A DNA stretch of 64,000 nucleotides from Rubrivivax sp. SCN 71-131. GTDB lineage: Bacteria > Pseudomonadota > Gammaproteobacteria > Burkholderiales > Burkholderiaceae_C. Position 1 is the first letter of the stretch. Every line of letters starts with the position of its first letter. The stretch covers positions 1 through 64,000 of the forward strand of contig MEFD01000024.1 of the NCBI GenBank assembly GCA_001724995.1. Reading direction: 5' to 3'. The notes below the pieces were generated by a model. That model worked only from the letters and a program-made list of their open reading frames with translations. It did not search any database and was not told the origin of the DNA. Positions 43,938-54,204 of the stretch are shown here, in pieces. The translations under genes and the position numbers were made by a program.

Positions 43938-43992
43938 GTCGCGCGCTCTGCGGCGGCCGCGGCGGCGGCTGCGCCCAGGGGCAGCGCGCGAC
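43938..43992 (-). repeat. Intercistronic hairpin between nuoI and nuoJ
   Basis: On the plus strand GTCGCGCGCTCTGC faces GCAGCGCGCGAC, forming a 12-bp stem with one bulged base around a GC-rich loop. It fills most of the 79-bp gap, while all other nuo gaps are 38 bp or less. Confidence 0.65.
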
Positions 43993-43998
43993 CCGGGA

Positions 43999-44493
43999 TC
44001 AGCGGTACTTCGCGTCGGCCTGCCGACGCTCGGCGATCTCCTTCTCGTAGCGGTCCCCCACCGCCAGCAGCATGTCCTTGGTGAAGTAGAGGTCACCACG
44101 CTTCTCGCCGTGGTATTCGAAGACGTGCGTCTCGACGATCGAGTCGACCGGGCAGCTTTCCTCGCAGAAGCCGCAGAAGATGCACTTCGTCAGGTCGATG
44201 TCGTAGCGCGTCGTGCGCCGCGTGCCGTCGGCGCGCTCATCGGACTCGATGGTGATGGCCATCGCCGGGCACACCGCCTCGCAGAGCTTGCAGGCGATGC
44301 AACGCTCCTCGCCGTTGTCGTAGCGGCGCAGCGCGTGCAGGCCGCGAAAGCGCGGCGACAGCGGCGTCTTCTCCTCGGGGTACTCGATGGTGATGTGCGG
44401 CGAGAGGAAGTGCCGGCCGGTGATCATGAAGCCCTTGATCAGTTCGACGAGCATGAAGCTGGAGAACAAGTCCTTGATGGCGGTCAGCGACAC
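43999..44493 (-). CDS. nuoI: NADH-quinone oxidoreductase subunit I
   Basis: Peripheral-arm ferredoxin-type subunit holding clusters N6a and N6b. 164 residues with two four-cysteine motifs: [12 protein letters not shown] (C65, C68, C71, C75) and [12 protein letters not shown] (C104, C107, C110, C114). The N-terminal amphipathic helix contacts the membrane. It starts 13 bp after nuoH. Confidence 0.97.
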   Translation of the reverse strand: MSLTAIKDLFSSFMLVELIKGFMITGRHFLSPHITIEYPEEKTPLSPRFRGLHALRRYDNGEERCIACKLCEAVCPAMAITIESDERADGTRRTTRYDIDLTKCIFCGFCEESCPVDSIVETHVFEYHGEKRGDLYFTKDMLLAVGDRYEKEIAERRQADAKYR

Positions 44494-44506
44494 GTCGGCC
44501 TCCCCT

Positions 44507-45568
44507 TCACTTCCAGATGTTGTAGGGCGACTGGATCCACAGGCCGACGACGACCAGCCACACCAGCGTCACCGGGATGAAGACCTTCCAGCCCAGGCGC
44601 ATGATCTGGTCGTAGCGAAAGCGCGGGAAGGTCGAGCGCACCCACAGGAACAGGGTCACGACGACGAAGACCTTGAGTCCCAGCCAGATCCATCCCGGGA
44701 TGAAGGCGAGGAAGGCCACCGGCGGCAGCCAGCCCCCGAGGAACATGATGACCGTGATCGTCGAGACCAGGATCATGTTCGCGTACTCGGCGAGGAAGAA
44801 CATCGCGAACGACATCCCCGAGTACTCGATCATGTGGCCGGCGACGATCTCCGACTCGCCCTCGACGACGTCGAAGGGGTGGCGGTTGGTTTCGGCCAGA
44901 CCCGAGATGAAGTAGACGACGAAGATCGGCAGCAGCGGCAGCCAGTTCCAGGACAGGAAGTTCAGGCCCATGTCGGCAAAGCGACCGCTGGCCTGCGTCA
45001 TCACGATGTCGGTCATGTTCAGGCTGCCGGCCACCATGATCACGATGACCATCGCGAAGCCCATCGGGATCTCGTAGGAGACCATCTGCGCGGTCGCGCG
45101 CAACGCGCCCAGCAACGCGTACTTCGAGTTGCTCGCCCAGCCGGCGATGATCACGCCGTAGACCTCGAGCGAGGTGATCGCCATCAGGAACAGCAGCCCG
45201 GCGTTGATGTTGGCCAGCGCGACCTCGGGGCCGAAGGGGATCACCACCCAGGCCACCAGCGCCGGCATGATGGTCATCACCGGCCCGAGGAAGAACAGGC
45301 TCTTGTAGGCCGCGGTCGGGCGGATGATCTCCTTGAAGACCAGCTTGACGGCGTCGGCGATCGGCGTCAGCAGCCCGTAGGGGCCGACGCGGTTCGGGCC
45401 GGGGCGGATCTGCGTCCAGCCGATGCCCTTGCGTTCCCACAGCGTGAGGTAGGCGACGCAGCCCATCAGCGGCACCACGAGGGCGACGATCTTCACCAGG
45501 CTCCAGATCACGAGCCAGAGGCCCGGACCGAGTGCGGCGTTGGCGGCTTGATGCAGGGGTTCGAACAT
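44507..45568 (-). CDS. nuoH: NADH-quinone oxidoreductase subunit H
   Basis: Membrane subunit lining the quinone pocket; 353 residues with eight to nine helices. Conserved markers are [31 protein letters not shown] and the charged loop [29 protein letters not shown] near the quinone site. It starts 21 bp after nuoG. Confidence 0.97.
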   Translation of the reverse strand: MFEPLHQAANAALGPGLWLVIWSLVKIVALVVPLMGCVAYLTLWERKGIGWTQIRPGPNRVGPYGLLTPIADAVKLVFKEIIRPTAAYKSLFFLGPVMTIMPALVAWVVIPFGPEVALANINAGLLFLMAITSLEVYGVIIAGWASNSKYALLGALRATAQMVSYEIPMGFAMVIVIMVAGSLNMTDIVMTQASGRFADMGLNFLSWNWLPLLPIFVVYFISGLAETNRHPFDVVEGESEIVAGHMIEYSGMSFAMFFLAEYANMILVSTITVIMFLGGWLPPVAFLAFIPGWIWLGLKVFVVVTLFLWVRSTFPRFRYDQIMRLGWKVFIPVTLVWLVVVGLWIQSPYNIWK

Positions 45569-45589
45569 GGCGTATGCGGCGTCTTTCGA

Positions 45590-47914
45590 TCAGGCCTTCT
45601 CGACCGTCAGCGCCCCGAACATCGGGCCCAAGGCCTGCGTGGCCGGATGGCCCGCGGCCACGCGAACGCTGCGTGCATCCAGCGTCGGCTCGTGCCGTGC
45701 CGGCAGCACGGCGGCGGCCTGCCCCTGTGCGACGCGCACCTTGTCGCCTTCGACGAGGCCGAGCTGCTGCCACAGCGCCGTCGGCAGCGCCGCCACTGGC
45801 GCGCGCGCGTCGGCGGTCGACTGCAGCGCAGGCGCGCGGCGCACGAGCGAATCGGCCATGTAGATCGGCACGTCGGCGAGGCGCTCCAGGCCAGCGGCCG
45901 TCGGCGCGGGTGCGGCGATGGCTGCGGCGGGGGTGTTGTCCAGGCGCGAAGCCAGCGTGGCGCGATCGCCCAGGGCCTCGTCGCGCACCTGCTCGCTGCT
46001 TTCGTATTCGAAGCCCTGGAGGCCGAGCAGATTGCCCAGCACGCGCAGCACCTTCCAGCCCGGGCGCGCATCGCCCTGCGCCTTGACGACGCCGACGAAG
46101 CTCTGCACGCGCCCTTCGGCGTTGACGTAGGTGCCCGAGGTCTCGGTGAACGGCGCGATCGGCAGCAGCACGTCGGCCCCTTCGGGCACCCCGTCCTTCC
46201 AGCTCGTGAGGGCGACGACGAGGCCGGACGACGCGAGCGCTGCCGTCGCTGCCGCCGCGTCGGCAGCATCGAGTGCCGGCTCCACGTCCAGCAGCAGCAG
46301 CGCCTTCATCGGCTGCGCGAGCATCGTTGCGCCCGAGAGCCCGCCCGCACGCGGCACGGCGCCGACGAGCTGTGCGCCGACCGCGTTGGCGCCGTCACTG
46401 AGGTAACCGACGCTGGCGCCACAGGCCTGCGCGATCCAGCTCGCCAGCGCCAGCAGCTGCGTGGCCTGCGGGTGCTGCGCCGCGGCGTTGCCCAGCAGCA
46501 CCGCCTTGCGCTGCCCCGAGCGCAGCGAGTCCGCGATCGCCTGCGCCGCGGCGGTCGGCTGCACGGGCACCGGTGCAGCCACCCCCTTGGCCGCGGCCAC
46601 GGCGGCGGCGACTTCGGCCAGCGCCTGCGGCCAGGCCGAGGGCGCGGCGGTCATCGCCTGCGCCAGCGGCAGCGCCCAGTCGTCGTGCACTGCATGCAGG
46701 CTGTGCACCTGCGCGCCGTGGCGCACGGCCTGGCGGATGCGCTGCGCGAACAGCGGGTGATCCTTGCGCAGGAAGGAGCCGACGACGAAGGCGCGGTCGA
46801 GCGTCGACAGCGACGCGATCGAGTCGCCGAGCCAGCGCGCGTTCCCGGCTGCGGCCAGGTTGCCCGCGTCGGCATGGCGCGTGCGCGCGTCGACGTTCTC
46901 GCTGCCCAGGCCGCGCACGAGGCGCGCGAGCAGGTGCAGCTCCTCGACGGTGGCATGCGTGCTCGCGACGGCGCCAATGCCCTCGGCACCGAACTCGGCC
47001 TTCACGCGCTGCAGGCCGTCGGCGACGAAGGTCAACGCGGTGTTCCAGTCCACCACCTTCCACTGGCCGCCTTCCTTGAGCATCGGCTGGGTCAGCCGCC
47101 GCTCGCTCTCCAGCGCCTCGTAGGACCAGCGGTCGCGGTCGGCGATCCAGCACTCGTTGACGTCCTCGTTCTCCAGCGGCAGCACGCGCTTGACGCGATC
47201 GGCCTTCACCTGGACGACGAGGTTGGCTCCGGTGCTGTCGTGCGGGCTCACGCTCTTGCGGCGCGAGAGCTCCCAGTTGCGCGCGCTGTAGCGATAGGGC
47301 TTGCTGGTCAGCGCGCCGACCGGGCAGAGGTCGATCATGTTGCCCGAGAGCTCGCTGTCGACGCTGCGGCCGACGAAGGAGACGATCTCCGCGAACTCGC
47401 CGCGGTTCTGCATGCCGAGTTCCATCACGCCGGCCATTTCCTGGCCGAAGCGCACGCAGCGCGTGCAGTGGATGCAGCGAGTCATCTCCTTCGTGCTGAT
47501 CAGCGGGCCGACGTCCTTGGGCACGACGACGCGCTTCTCCTCGACGTAGCGCGTGCCGCTGGCGCCGTAGCCCACGGCGAGATCCTGCAGCTGGCATTCG
47601 CCGCCCTGGTCGCAGATCGGACAATCGAGCGGGTGGTTGATGAGGAGGAACTCCATCACCCCCTTCTGCGCGGCGATCGCCTTGACGCTCTTGGTGTGCA
47701 CCACCATGCCCTGCGTCACCGGCGTGGCGCAGGCCGGCATCGGCTTGGGCGCCTTCTCGACTTCGACCAGGCACATGCGGCAGTTGGCCGCGATCGATAG
47801 CTTTTTGTGGTAGCAGAAGTGCGGCACGTACAGGCCGACCGCCTCGGCCGCATGCATCACCATGCTGCCCGGGGGGACGCTGACCTTCTTGCCGTCGAGT
47901 TCGATTTCGATCAT
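45590..47914 (-). CDS. nuoG: NADH-quinone oxidoreductase subunit G
   Basis: Iron-sulfur backbone of the peripheral arm; 774 residues. The ferredoxin domain holds the 2Fe-2S cysteines C34, C45, C48 and C62; the His-Cys3 cluster uses H94, C98, C101 and C107; a 4Fe-4S set is C147, C150, C153 and C197. The rest is the molybdopterin-oxidoreductase-like domain, alanine-rich and without an apparent N7 cysteine set. The frame continues open upstream through nuoF, but the ATG at 47914 marks the true N-terminus (MIEIELDGKKV). Confidence 0.96.
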   Translation of the reverse strand: MIEIELDGKKVSVPPGSMVMHAAEAVGLYVPHFCYHKKLSIAANCRMCLVEVEKAPKPMPACATPVTQGMVVHTKSVKAIAAQKGVMEFLLINHPLDCPICDQGGECQLQDLAVGYGASGTRYVEEKRVVVPKDVGPLISTKEMTRCIHCTRCVRFGQEMAGVMELGMQNRGEFAEIVSFVGRSVDSELSGNMIDLCPVGALTSKPYRYSARNWELSRRKSVSPHDSTGANLVVQVKADRVKRVLPLENEDVNECWIADRDRWSYEALESERRLTQPMLKEGGQWKVVDWNTALTFVADGLQRVKAEFGAEGIGAVASTHATVEELHLLARLVRGLGSENVDARTRHADAGNLAAAGNARWLGDSIASLSTLDRAFVVGSFLRKDHPLFAQRIRQAVRHGAQVHSLHAVHDDWALPLAQAMTAAPSAWPQALAEVAAAVAAAKGVAAPVPVQPTAAAQAIADSLRSGQRKAVLLGNAAAQHPQATQLLALASWIAQACGASVGYLSDGANAVGAQLVGAVPRAGGLSGATMLAQPMKALLLLDVEPALDAADAAAATAALASSGLVVALTSWKDGVPEGADVLLPIAPFTETSGTYVNAEGRVQSFVGVVKAQGDARPGWKVLRVLGNLLGLQGFEYESSEQVRDEALGDRATLASRLDNTPAAAIAAPAPTAAGLERLADVPIYMADSLVRRAPALQSTADARAPVAALPTALWQQLGLVEGDKVRVAQGQAAAVLPARHEPTLDARSVRVAAGHPATQALGPMFGALTVEKA

Positions 47915-47931
47915 GGTGGATCCCTGCCCGC

Positions 47932-49281
47932 TCAGGCGCTCTGCTTGACGAGGCAGGTCTTGTGTTCGATGTGGTACATGAACTCGTCGCGGAAGTGCTT
48001 GAGCATCGCCTGCACCGGCATCGCCGCCGCGTCGCCCAGGGCGCAGATCGTGTGGCCCTTGATGTTGCCGGCCACGGAGTCGAGCAGCTCCAGGTCCTCG
48101 AGCCTCCCCTTGCCGTGCTCGATGCGGTCGACGATGCGCCACAGCCAGCCCGTACCCTCGCGGCAGGGGGTGCACTGGCCGCAGCTCTCGTGCATGTAGA
48201 AGTAGTCCAGTCGCAGCAGGCTCTTCACCATGCAGCGGCTGTCGTTCATCACGATGACGGCGCCCGAGCCCAGCATCGAGCCGGCCTTGGCGATGGAGTC
48301 GTAGTCCATCGTGCAGTCCATCATCAGCGCCGCGGGCAGCACCGGCGCCGAGGAGCCGCCGGGGATGACCGCCTTCAGCGCGCCGCCCTTCACGCCGCCG
48401 GCGAGCGCCAGCAGTTCGGGGAACGGCGTGCCCAGCGGCACCTCGAAGTTGCCGGGCGCGTTGACATCGCCGACGACGGAGTAGATCTTGGTGCCGCCGT
48501 TGTTGGGCTTGCCGCAGTCGAGGTAGGCCTGGCCGCCGTTGCGGATGATCCACGGCACCGCGGCGAAGGTCTCGGTGTTGTTGATCGTCGTGGGCTTGCC
48601 GTAGAGGCCGAAGCTCGCCGGGAACGGCGGCTTGAAGCGCGGCTGCCCCTTCTTGCCCTCGATCGACTCGAGCAGCGCGGTCTCCTCGCCGCAGATGTAG
48701 GCGCCGAAGCCGTGGTGCGCGTGCAGCTGGAAGCTGAAGTCGCTGCCCAGGACGTGCTCGCCGAGAAAGCCCGCCGCGCGCGCTTCGTCGAGCGCCTCCT
48801 CGAAGCGCTGGTAGACCTCGAAGATCTCGCCGTGGATGTAGTTGTAGGCGGTCTTCACGCCCATCGCGTAGGCGGCGATGGCCATGCCTTCGATCACGAT
48901 GTGCGGGTTGTAGCGCAGGATGTCGCGGTCCTTGCAGGTGCCGGGCTCGCCTTCGTCGGAGTTGCACACCAGGTACTTGGGCCCCGGGAACTGGCGCGGC
49001 ATGAAGCTCCACTTCAGGCCGGTGGGGAAGCCTGCGCCGCCGCGGCCGCGCAGGCCGCTGGCCTTGACCTCGGCGATGACCTCGTCGGGCGTCAGGCCCG
49101 AGCCGCCATCCTTGCCCAGGACCTTCGACAGCGCGGCATAACCGCCGCGCGCGACGTAGTCGGAGAGGCGCCAGTTGCTGCCGTCGAGGCCGGCGTAGAT
49201 CTGCGGCGCGATGTGGCGGCCATGGAAGCAGGTCTCTTGGCCCTTGGCCTTGAACTTGGAGAGGTCGATCGTGCCGGCCAT
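47932..49281 (-). CDS. nuoF: NADH-quinone oxidoreductase subunit F
   Basis: NADH- and FMN-binding subunit; 449 residues from the ATG at 49281 (a GTG at 49287 overlapping the nuoE stop is possible). [10 protein letters not shown] at 79-88 is the nucleotide-binding loop. The N3 cluster motif [15 protein letters not shown] lies in the C-terminal third, with the fourth cysteine further on in GHTICALGD. Confidence 0.97.
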   Translation of the reverse strand: MAGTIDLSKFKAKGQETCFHGRHIAPQIYAGLDGSNWRLSDYVARGGYAALSKVLGKDGGSGLTPDEVIAEVKASGLRGRGGAGFPTGLKWSFMPRQFPGPKYLVCNSDEGEPGTCKDRDILRYNPHIVIEGMAIAAYAMGVKTAYNYIHGEIFEVYQRFEEALDEARAAGFLGEHVLGSDFSFQLHAHHGFGAYICGEETALLESIEGKKGQPRFKPPFPASFGLYGKPTTINNTETFAAVPWIIRNGGQAYLDCGKPNNGGTKIYSVVGDVNAPGNFEVPLGTPFPELLALAGGVKGGALKAVIPGGSSAPVLPAALMMDCTMDYDSIAKAGSMLGSGAVIVMNDSRCMVKSLLRLDYFYMHESCGQCTPCREGTGWLWRIVDRIEHGKGRLEDLELLDSVAGNIKGHTICALGDAAAMPVQAMLKHFRDEFMYHIEHKTCLVKQSA

Positions 49282-49283
49282 GC

Positions 49284-49772
49284 TCACCCCTGTGCCTTCT
49301 GCAGCGTGTCGAGCAACTCATCCAGGCGCTCGGGCGTCATGAAGCTGAGCATCTCGCGATCGTTCACCAGCATCACCGGCGCGTCGGCGCAGGCGCCCAG
49401 GCACTCGCAGGGCTGCACCGTGAAGCGGCCGTCGGCGGTGGTGCCGTAGGGCTCGACGCCCAGACGCTGGCAGACCTGCTCCAGCGCCTTCTGCCCGTTG
49501 CGCAGCTGGCACGGCAGGTTGGTGCAGACGTTGAGCTTGAAGCGTCCGACCGCATGCTGGTTGTACATGTTGTAGAAGCTCGTCACCTCGTGCACCGCGA
49601 TCGGCGGCATGCCGAGGTAGGCAGCCACCGCCTCCTCGGCCTCGGACGAGACATGGCCCTGCTCGTGCTGCACGATGGCCAGGCAGGCCATCACGGCCGA
49701 CTGCTTCTGGTCGGCGGGGTACTTGGCGACTTCCTTGGCGAAGCGCGCCAGCGTGGCGTCGGAAAAATTCAT
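49284..49772 (-). CDS. nuoE: NADH-quinone oxidoreductase subunit E
   Basis: Thioredoxin-fold subunit carrying the N1a 2Fe-2S cluster. 162 residues; ligands C83 and C88 (VCTNLPCQL) and C124 and C128 (CECLGAC). Its ATG overlaps the nuoD stop (ATGA, 49769-49772). Confidence 0.97.
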   Translation of the reverse strand: MNFSDATLARFAKEVAKYPADQKQSAVMACLAIVQHEQGHVSSEAEEAVAAYLGMPPIAVHEVTSFYNMYNQHAVGRFKLNVCTNLPCQLRNGQKALEQVCQRLGVEPYGTTADGRFTVQPCECLGACADAPVMLVNDREMLSFMTPERLDELLDTLQKAQG

Positions 49773-51022
49773 CGATCGATCTCGCCGAAGACGATGTCCA
49801 TGGTGCCGATGATCGCCACCGCGTCGGAGATCATGTGGCCGCGCGTCAGCTCGTCGAACGCGGCCAGGTGCGCGAAGCCCGGCGCGCGGATCTTCATGCG
49901 GTAGGGCTTGTTGGCGCCGTCGCTGACCATGTAGATGCCGAACTCGCCCTTGGGGTGCTCGACTGCGGCATAGGCCTCGCCCTCGGGGACGTGCATGCCC
50001 TCGGTGAAGAGCTTGAAGTGGTGGATCAACTCCTCCATGCCGGTCTTCATGTCCACGCGCGACGGCGGGGCGACCTTGTGGTTGTCGGTGATCACCGGGC
50101 CGGGGTTCCGGCGCAGCCAGTCCACGCACTGCAGCACGATGCGGTTGGCCTCGCGCATCTCGTGCACGCGCACGAGGTAGCGGTCGTAAGTGTCGCCGTT
50201 GCTGCCCAGCGGCACGTCGAAGTCCATGTCGGCGTAGACCTCGTAGGGCTGGTGCTTGCGCAGGTCCCAGGCCACACCGCTGCCGCGCAGCATCGGGCCG
50301 GTGAGGCCGAGATTGAGCGCGCGCTCGGGGCTGACGACGCCGATGCCCACCGTGCGCTGCTTCCAGATGCGGTTGTCGGTGAGCAGCGTCTCGTAGTCGT
50401 CGACGTTCTTCGGGAAGCGGCGGCAGAAATCCTCGATGAAGTCGAGCAGGCTGCCCTGGCGGTTCTCGTTGAGCGCCTTGATCGCCTTGTCGTTGCGGAT
50501 GCGGCTGGCCTGGTACTGCGTCATCGACTCCGGCAGGTCGCGGTAGACGCCGCCCGGGCGGAAGTAGGCCGCGTGCATGCGCGCACCGGACACCGCCTCG
50601 TACATGTCGAGGATGTCCTCGCGCTCGCGGAAGCAGTAGATGAGGATGTTCATCGCACCGCAGTCCAGCCCGTGCGCGCCCAGCCACAGCAGGTGGTTGA
50701 GCAGCCGCGTGAGCTCGGCGAACATGACGCGGATGTACTGCGCACGGATCGGAACCTCGATGTCCAGCAACCGCTCGACCGCCAGGCAGTAGGCGTGCTC
50801 GTTGCACATCATCGAGACGTAGTCCAGGCGGTCCATGTAGGGCAGCGCCTGGAGGAAGGTCTTGGTTTCAGCGAGCTTCTCGGTGCCGCGGTGCAGCAGC
50901 CCGATGTGCGGATCGGCACGCTGGATGACCTCGCCGTCCAGCTCCAGCACCAGGCGCAGCACCCCGTGCGCCGCCGGGTGCTGCGGCCCGAAGTTCAGGG
51001 TGTAGTTCTTGATCTCGGCCAT
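49769..51022 (-). CDS. nuoD: NADH-quinone oxidoreductase subunit D
   Basis: 49-kDa-type quinone-pocket subunit; 417 residues. The family start [25 protein letters not shown] is followed by [12 protein letters not shown] and the C-terminal [22 protein letters not shown]. nuoC and nuoD are separate genes here, unlike the fused enterobacterial nuoCD. Confidence 0.97.
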   Translation of the reverse strand: MAEIKNYTLNFGPQHPAAHGVLRLVLELDGEVIQRADPHIGLLHRGTEKLAETKTFLQALPYMDRLDYVSMMCNEHAYCLAVERLLDIEVPIRAQYIRVMFAELTRLLNHLLWLGAHGLDCGAMNILIYCFREREDILDMYEAVSGARMHAAYFRPGGVYRDLPESMTQYQASRIRNDKAIKALNENRQGSLLDFIEDFCRRFPKNVDDYETLLTDNRIWKQRTVGIGVVSPERALNLGLTGPMLRGSGVAWDLRKHQPYEVYADMDFDVPLGSNGDTYDRYLVRVHEMREANRIVLQCVDWLRRNPGPVITDNHKVAPPSRVDMKTGMEELIHHFKLFTEGMHVPEGEAYAAVEHPKGEFGIYMVSDGANKPYRMKIRAPGFAHLAAFDELTRGHMISDAVAIIGTMDIVFGEIDR

Positions 51023-51026
51023 GATC

Positions 51027-51626
51027 TCAGTGGAGCCCGCCGTAGTTGTCCTCGCGCACGACGCGCGGCGTGTTCTCGCGCGGCTCGATCGTCACCGGCT
51101 GGTAGATCACGCGCATCTGCTCGGCGTCGTAGCGCATCTCGACATGGCCGCTGACGGGGAAGTCCTTGCGCATCGGATGGCCGATGAAGCCGTAGTCGGT
51201 GAGGATGCGGCGCAGGTCCTCGTGCCCTTCGAAGACGATGCCGTAGAGGTCGAAGGCCTCGCGCTCGAACCAGTTGGCCGCGCCCCAGACGCCGTTCACC
51301 GAGGCGACGGCCGGCAGGTCATCGTCGACCGCGAAGACCTTCAGCCGCAACCGCCAGTTATGGCTCACCGACAGCAGGTGGGTGACGACGCAGAAGCGCG
51401 GTCCTTCCCAGGGTCTGTTGCGGTAGTCGGCGTAGTCGACGCCGCAGAGGTCGATGAGCTGCTCGAAGCGCAGCGTGGGCGCGTCGCGCAGCGTACGCGC
51501 GACCTCGGCGTAGCGCTCGGCACGCACGGTGACGGTGATCTCGCCGCGTGCGCGCACGAGGCTTGCGGCAGCGTCGCCGAGCACCGCTTCCAGCGCCGCC
51601 TGCAGGGTGTCGAGTCGTTGGCTCAT
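51027..51626 (-). CDS. nuoC: NADH-quinone oxidoreductase subunit C
   Basis: 30-kDa-type subunit of the connecting module; 199 residues. Signature blocks are LIDLCGVDY, the [41 protein letters not shown] region and the tail with [20 protein letters not shown]. Four bp separate it from nuoD. Confidence 0.96.
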   Translation of the reverse strand: MSQRLDTLQAALEAVLGDAAASLVRARGEITVTVRAERYAEVARTLRDAPTLRFEQLIDLCGVDYADYRNRPWEGPRFCVVTHLLSVSHNWRLRLKVFAVDDDLPAVASVNGVWGAANWFEREAFDLYGIVFEGHEDLRRILTDYGFIGHPMRKDFPVSGHVEMRYDAEQMRVIYQPVTIEPRENTPRVVREDNYGGLH

Positions 51627-51659
51627 GGGGGTCAGCTCGATGGGGGCACGGACCTGCGC

Positions 51660-52139
51660 TCAGGCGCGCGCGATGGTGTTCTCGCGCCGGATCTTGGCCT
51701 GCAGTTGCAGGATGCCGTAGAGCAGCGCTTCGGCCGTGGGCGGGCAGCCCGGCACGTAGACGTCCACCGGCACCACGCGGTCGCAGCCGCGCACCACCGA
51801 GTAGCTGTAGTGGTAGTAGCCGCCGCCGTTGGCGCAGGAGCCCATCGAGAGCACCCAGCGCGGCTCGGCCATCTGGTCGTAGACCTTGCGCAGCGCCGGC
51901 GCCATCTTGTTGCACAGCGTGCCGGCGACGATCATGAGGTCGCTCTGGCGCGGGCTCGGGCGAAAGAGCATGCCGAAGCGGTCGATGTCGTAGCGCGCCG
52001 CACCCGCGTGCATCATCTCCACTGCGCAGCAGGCCAGGCCGAAGGTCATCGGCCACAGCGAGCCGGTCTTCGACCAGTTGATCAGCTTGTCGACCGAAGT
52101 CGTGACGAAGCCTTCCTTGAGAACGCCTTCGATGCCCAT
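51660..52139 (-). CDS. nuoB: NADH-quinone oxidoreductase subunit B
   Basis: PSST subunit that binds the N2 cluster next to the quinone site. 159 residues; ligands C37 and C38 ([10 protein letters not shown]), C102 ([14 protein letters not shown]) and C132 ([11 protein letters not shown]). It lies 38 bp after nuoA. Confidence 0.97.
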   Translation of the reverse strand: MGIEGVLKEGFVTTSVDKLINWSKTGSLWPMTFGLACCAVEMMHAGAARYDIDRFGMLFRPSPRQSDLMIVAGTLCNKMAPALRKVYDQMAEPRWVLSMGSCANGGGYYHYSYSVVRGCDRVVPVDVYVPGCPPTAEALLYGILQLQAKIRRENTIARA

Positions 52140-52177
52140 GGGTTGTCAGCTCCGGATGTCCTGTGCCTGGCGACGCG

Positions 52178-52537
52178 TCATTCCCACTGCAGCGCGCCCT
52201 TCTTCCATTCGTAGGCGAAGCCGACGACGAGGATGCCCAGGAAGACCATCATGGCCCAGAAGCCCGGCGCGCCGATGTCGCGCAGCGACACCGCCCAGGG
52301 GAAGAGGAAGGCGATCTCGAGGTCGAAGAGGATGAAGAGGATCGCCACCAGGTAGTAGCGCACGTCGAACTTCATGCGCGCGTCGTCGAAGGCCTCGAAG
52401 CCGCATTCGTAGGGGCTGTTCTTCTGCGCATCGGGCCGGTTGGGGCCGAAGACGTAGCCGATCACTTGCGGCGCGACACCGACCGCAATGCCGACCAGCA
52501 CGAAGAGGATCACGGGCACGTAGGGTTGCAGGTCCAT
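52178..52537 (-). CDS. nuoA: NADH-quinone oxidoreductase subunit A
   Basis: First gene of the complex I operon; a 119-residue three-helix membrane subunit. The conserved loop [39 protein letters not shown] is complete. Only 42 bp separate the ATG from the U-tract of a strong terminator upstream, so the operon promoter must overlap or lie before that terminator. Confidence 0.96.
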   Translation of the reverse strand: MDLQPYVPVILFVLVGIAVGVAPQVIGYVFGPNRPDAQKNSPYECGFEAFDDARMKFDVRYYLVAILFILFDLEIAFLFPWAVSLRDIGAPGFWAMMVFLGILVVGFAYEWKKGALQWE

Positions 52538-52579
52538 GGCGTCGTCGGCGCTCGGTCAGGTCAGTTCAAGTCAGGTCGC

Positions 52580-52628
52580 AAAAAAGCGCGCCATCCGCAG
52601 TCACCGAAAGTGACCGCGCAAGGCGCGC
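52580..52628 (-). terminator. Rho-independent terminator between tRNA-Leu and nuoA
   Basis: On the minus strand GGCGCGCC ... GGCGCGC closes an outer stem. An inner GTCAC-TTTCG-GTGAC hairpin lies within it, and TTTTTT follows. It ends the tRNA-Leu transcript and could also act as an attenuator for nuo. Confidence 0.85.
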
Positions 52629-52718
52629 CCGATAGCCCATTCAAGCCGGTGCCGCGCTGCGTTCGGGCCCTTGCCGCGAGTCGCGCCGCGAACCGGACAC
52701 GACTCGAGAGGTCATCGC

Positions 52719-52803
52719 TGGTGCCGACGGCGAGACTCGAACTCGCACAGCTTTCGCCACTACCCCCTCAAGATAGCGTGTCTACCAATTTCACCACGTC
52801 GGC
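52719..52803 (-). tRNA. tRNA-Leu (anticodon GAG)
   Basis: An 85-nt cloverleaf with the acceptor stem GCCGACG/CGTCGGC, discriminator A and encoded CCA. The D arm reads GTGAAATTGGTAGAC. The anticodon stem CTATC/GGTAG encloses the loop TTGAGGG (GAG). The long variable arm is typical of leucine tRNAs, and the T arm contains GTTCGAGTC. It would read CUC/CUU codons. A -10-like TAGAAT lies about 66 nt upstream and a terminator about 90 nt downstream. Confidence 0.96.
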
Positions 52804-52868
52804 ACGACGTCAACCTGCTTCGCAGCTCGCTCGACTGGCATGAGGATGGGCTCGTCGAACAGCTGAGA

Positions 52869-52874
52869 ATTCTA
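52869..52874 (-). promoter_or_regulatory. Putative -10 box of tRNA-Leu
   Basis: TAGAAT on the minus strand between secG and the tRNA, 65 nt before the mature 5' end. No clear -35 at 17 nt. Confidence 0.4.
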
Positions 52875-52948
52875 GCCCGAAAACAAGGGACTTCCCGAGC
52901 ACCCGCGCGCCGTTTGCGCCAGGTCTAGAGGAGGCGAAAACGACGTCC

Positions 52949-53383
52949 TCACTTCGGGATCGCCGCCGCGGCGGACGCCGCCCCCGCAGGCGCCGGAGCC
53001 GGGTCTGCGGGCGCGCCAGCGGCAGCGGCGCTGGCCGGCGCGGGCGCCGGAATCGCCGCCGGAATGGCGCCCGTCGCGGGCGCGCTGGCGGCCTCGGCCG
53101 GCCGGTCGAGCACGCTGGCGCCGCTGCTCTCGCGCGCCCGGCCGCCGACGTCCGACATCAGCGCCAGTGCCAGCGTGCTGACGAAGAAGACGGTGGCGCA
53201 GGCGGCGGTCGAGCGCGAGAGGAAATTGGCGCTGCCGCTGGCACCGAACAGGCTGCCCGAGGCACCGCTGCCGAAGGAGGCGCCCATGTCGGCGCCCTTG
53301 CCGTGCTGGATCAGCACGAGGCCGATCATCACCAGCGCCGACAGCATCTGCAGCGCGAGCGCGAGGGTCATCCAGATCTGCAT
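52949..53383 (-). CDS. secG: Preprotein translocase subunit SecG
   Basis: Accessory membrane subunit of the Sec translocon; 144 residues. The conserved part has two membrane helices (about 3-24 and 52-73) flanking the LIQHGKGADMGASFGSGASGSLFGASGSANFLSR loop. The C-terminal half (about 85-144) is an extended Ala/Pro-rich low-complexity tail. It lies 58 bp after tpiA, probably in one transcript with pnp, the oxidoreductase gene and tpiA. Confidence 0.95.
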   Translation of the reverse strand: MQIWMTLALALQMLSALVMIGLVLIQHGKGADMGASFGSGASGSLFGASGSANFLSRSTAACATVFFVSTLALALMSDVGGRARESSGASVLDRPAEAASAPATGAIPAAIPAPAPASAAAAGAPADPAPAPAGAASAAAAIPK

Positions 53384-53441
53384 GTATGAAAGCTCTCCAG
53401 GAAATCCGTGCGGGGCGCTTGCGTGCCCGTTCTTCGTGTCT

Positions 53442-54188
53442 TCAGCCCGCGGCGCGGCCGATGGCGACGAAGTCCGCCGCCTTCAGCGCAGCGCCGCCGA
53501 TCAGGCCGCCGTCGATGTCGAGTTGCGCGAACAGCGTGGCCGCGTTGTCGGGCTTGACGCTGCCGCCGTAGAGGATGCGCATCTGCGCGCCGTGCCCCGT
53601 GGCGGACTGCAACTGCGCGCGCAGCACCCCATGCACCGCCTGCGCCTGCTCGGGGGTGGCGGTGCGGCCAGTGCCGATGGCCCAAACGGGCTCGTAGGCG
53701 ACGACGATCTCGCAGGCGCGCTCGCCCAGCAGCGCGAGGACCGCCGCCAGCTGGCGCTGCACGACGATCTCGGTCTGCGCGTGCTCGCGCTGCAGCAGCG
53801 TCTCGCCGACGCAGACGATGGGCACCAGGCCGTGCGCGAGCGCGGCCTTGGCCTTCTCGGCCACCAGCCCGTCGGATTCGCGATGCAGCGCGCGACGCTC
53901 GGAGTGGCCCACGATGACGAAGCGGCAGCCCAGGTCCGCCAGCATCGCCGCCGACACCTCGCCGGTGTAGGCGCCCTGCTCGTGCGCCGAGCAGTCCTGC
54001 GCGCCGTAGGCGATCGCCTTGCCGGCGGCGGCCGCGGCGACGTCGGCAAGATAGGGAAAGGGCGCACACACCGCCATCTCCGCGGCGAACGGCTCGGCGG
54101 CGACGATGCCGCGCAGCAGTTCGGCATTGGCCGTGCGGCTGCCGTGCATCTTCCAGTTGCCCACCACCAGCTTGCGCCTTGCAGTCAT
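53442..54188 (-). CDS. tpiA: Triosephosphate isomerase
   Basis: Interconverts dihydroxyacetone phosphate and glyceraldehyde 3-phosphate in glycolysis and gluconeogenesis. 248 residues, the usual length. Active-site residues are N11 and K13 (GNWKMHG), H95 (VGHSERR), E166 ([11 protein letters not shown]) and the phosphate-binding YGGSVKPDN. The start at 54188 gives the classical [12 protein letters not shown]-terminus. Confidence 0.98.
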   Translation of the reverse strand: MTARRKLVVGNWKMHGSRTANAELLRGIVAAEPFAAEMAVCAPFPYLADVAAAAAGKAIAYGAQDCSAHEQGAYTGEVSAAMLADLGCRFVIVGHSERRALHRESDGLVAEKAKAALAHGLVPIVCVGETLLQREHAQTEIVVQRQLAAVLALLGERACEIVVAYEPVWAIGTGRTATPEQAQAVHGVLRAQLQSATGHGAQMRILYGGSVKPDNAATLFAQLDIDGGLIGGAALKAADFVAIGRAAG

Positions 54189-54204
54189 CGCTTCTCTCTC
54201 CAGG

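Noticed and set aside
44387..47800. A 1137-codon plus-strand open frame over nuoG-nuoI
   Set aside because: Antisense to conserved complex I genes; rich in His/Arg/Asp/Glu as shadows of this phase are, with no domain visible.
45590..49321. A continuous frame joining nuoG with upstream sequence
   Set aside because: The extension is an off-frame reading of nuoF; NuoG starts at the ATG at 47914 with a good ferredoxin N-terminus.
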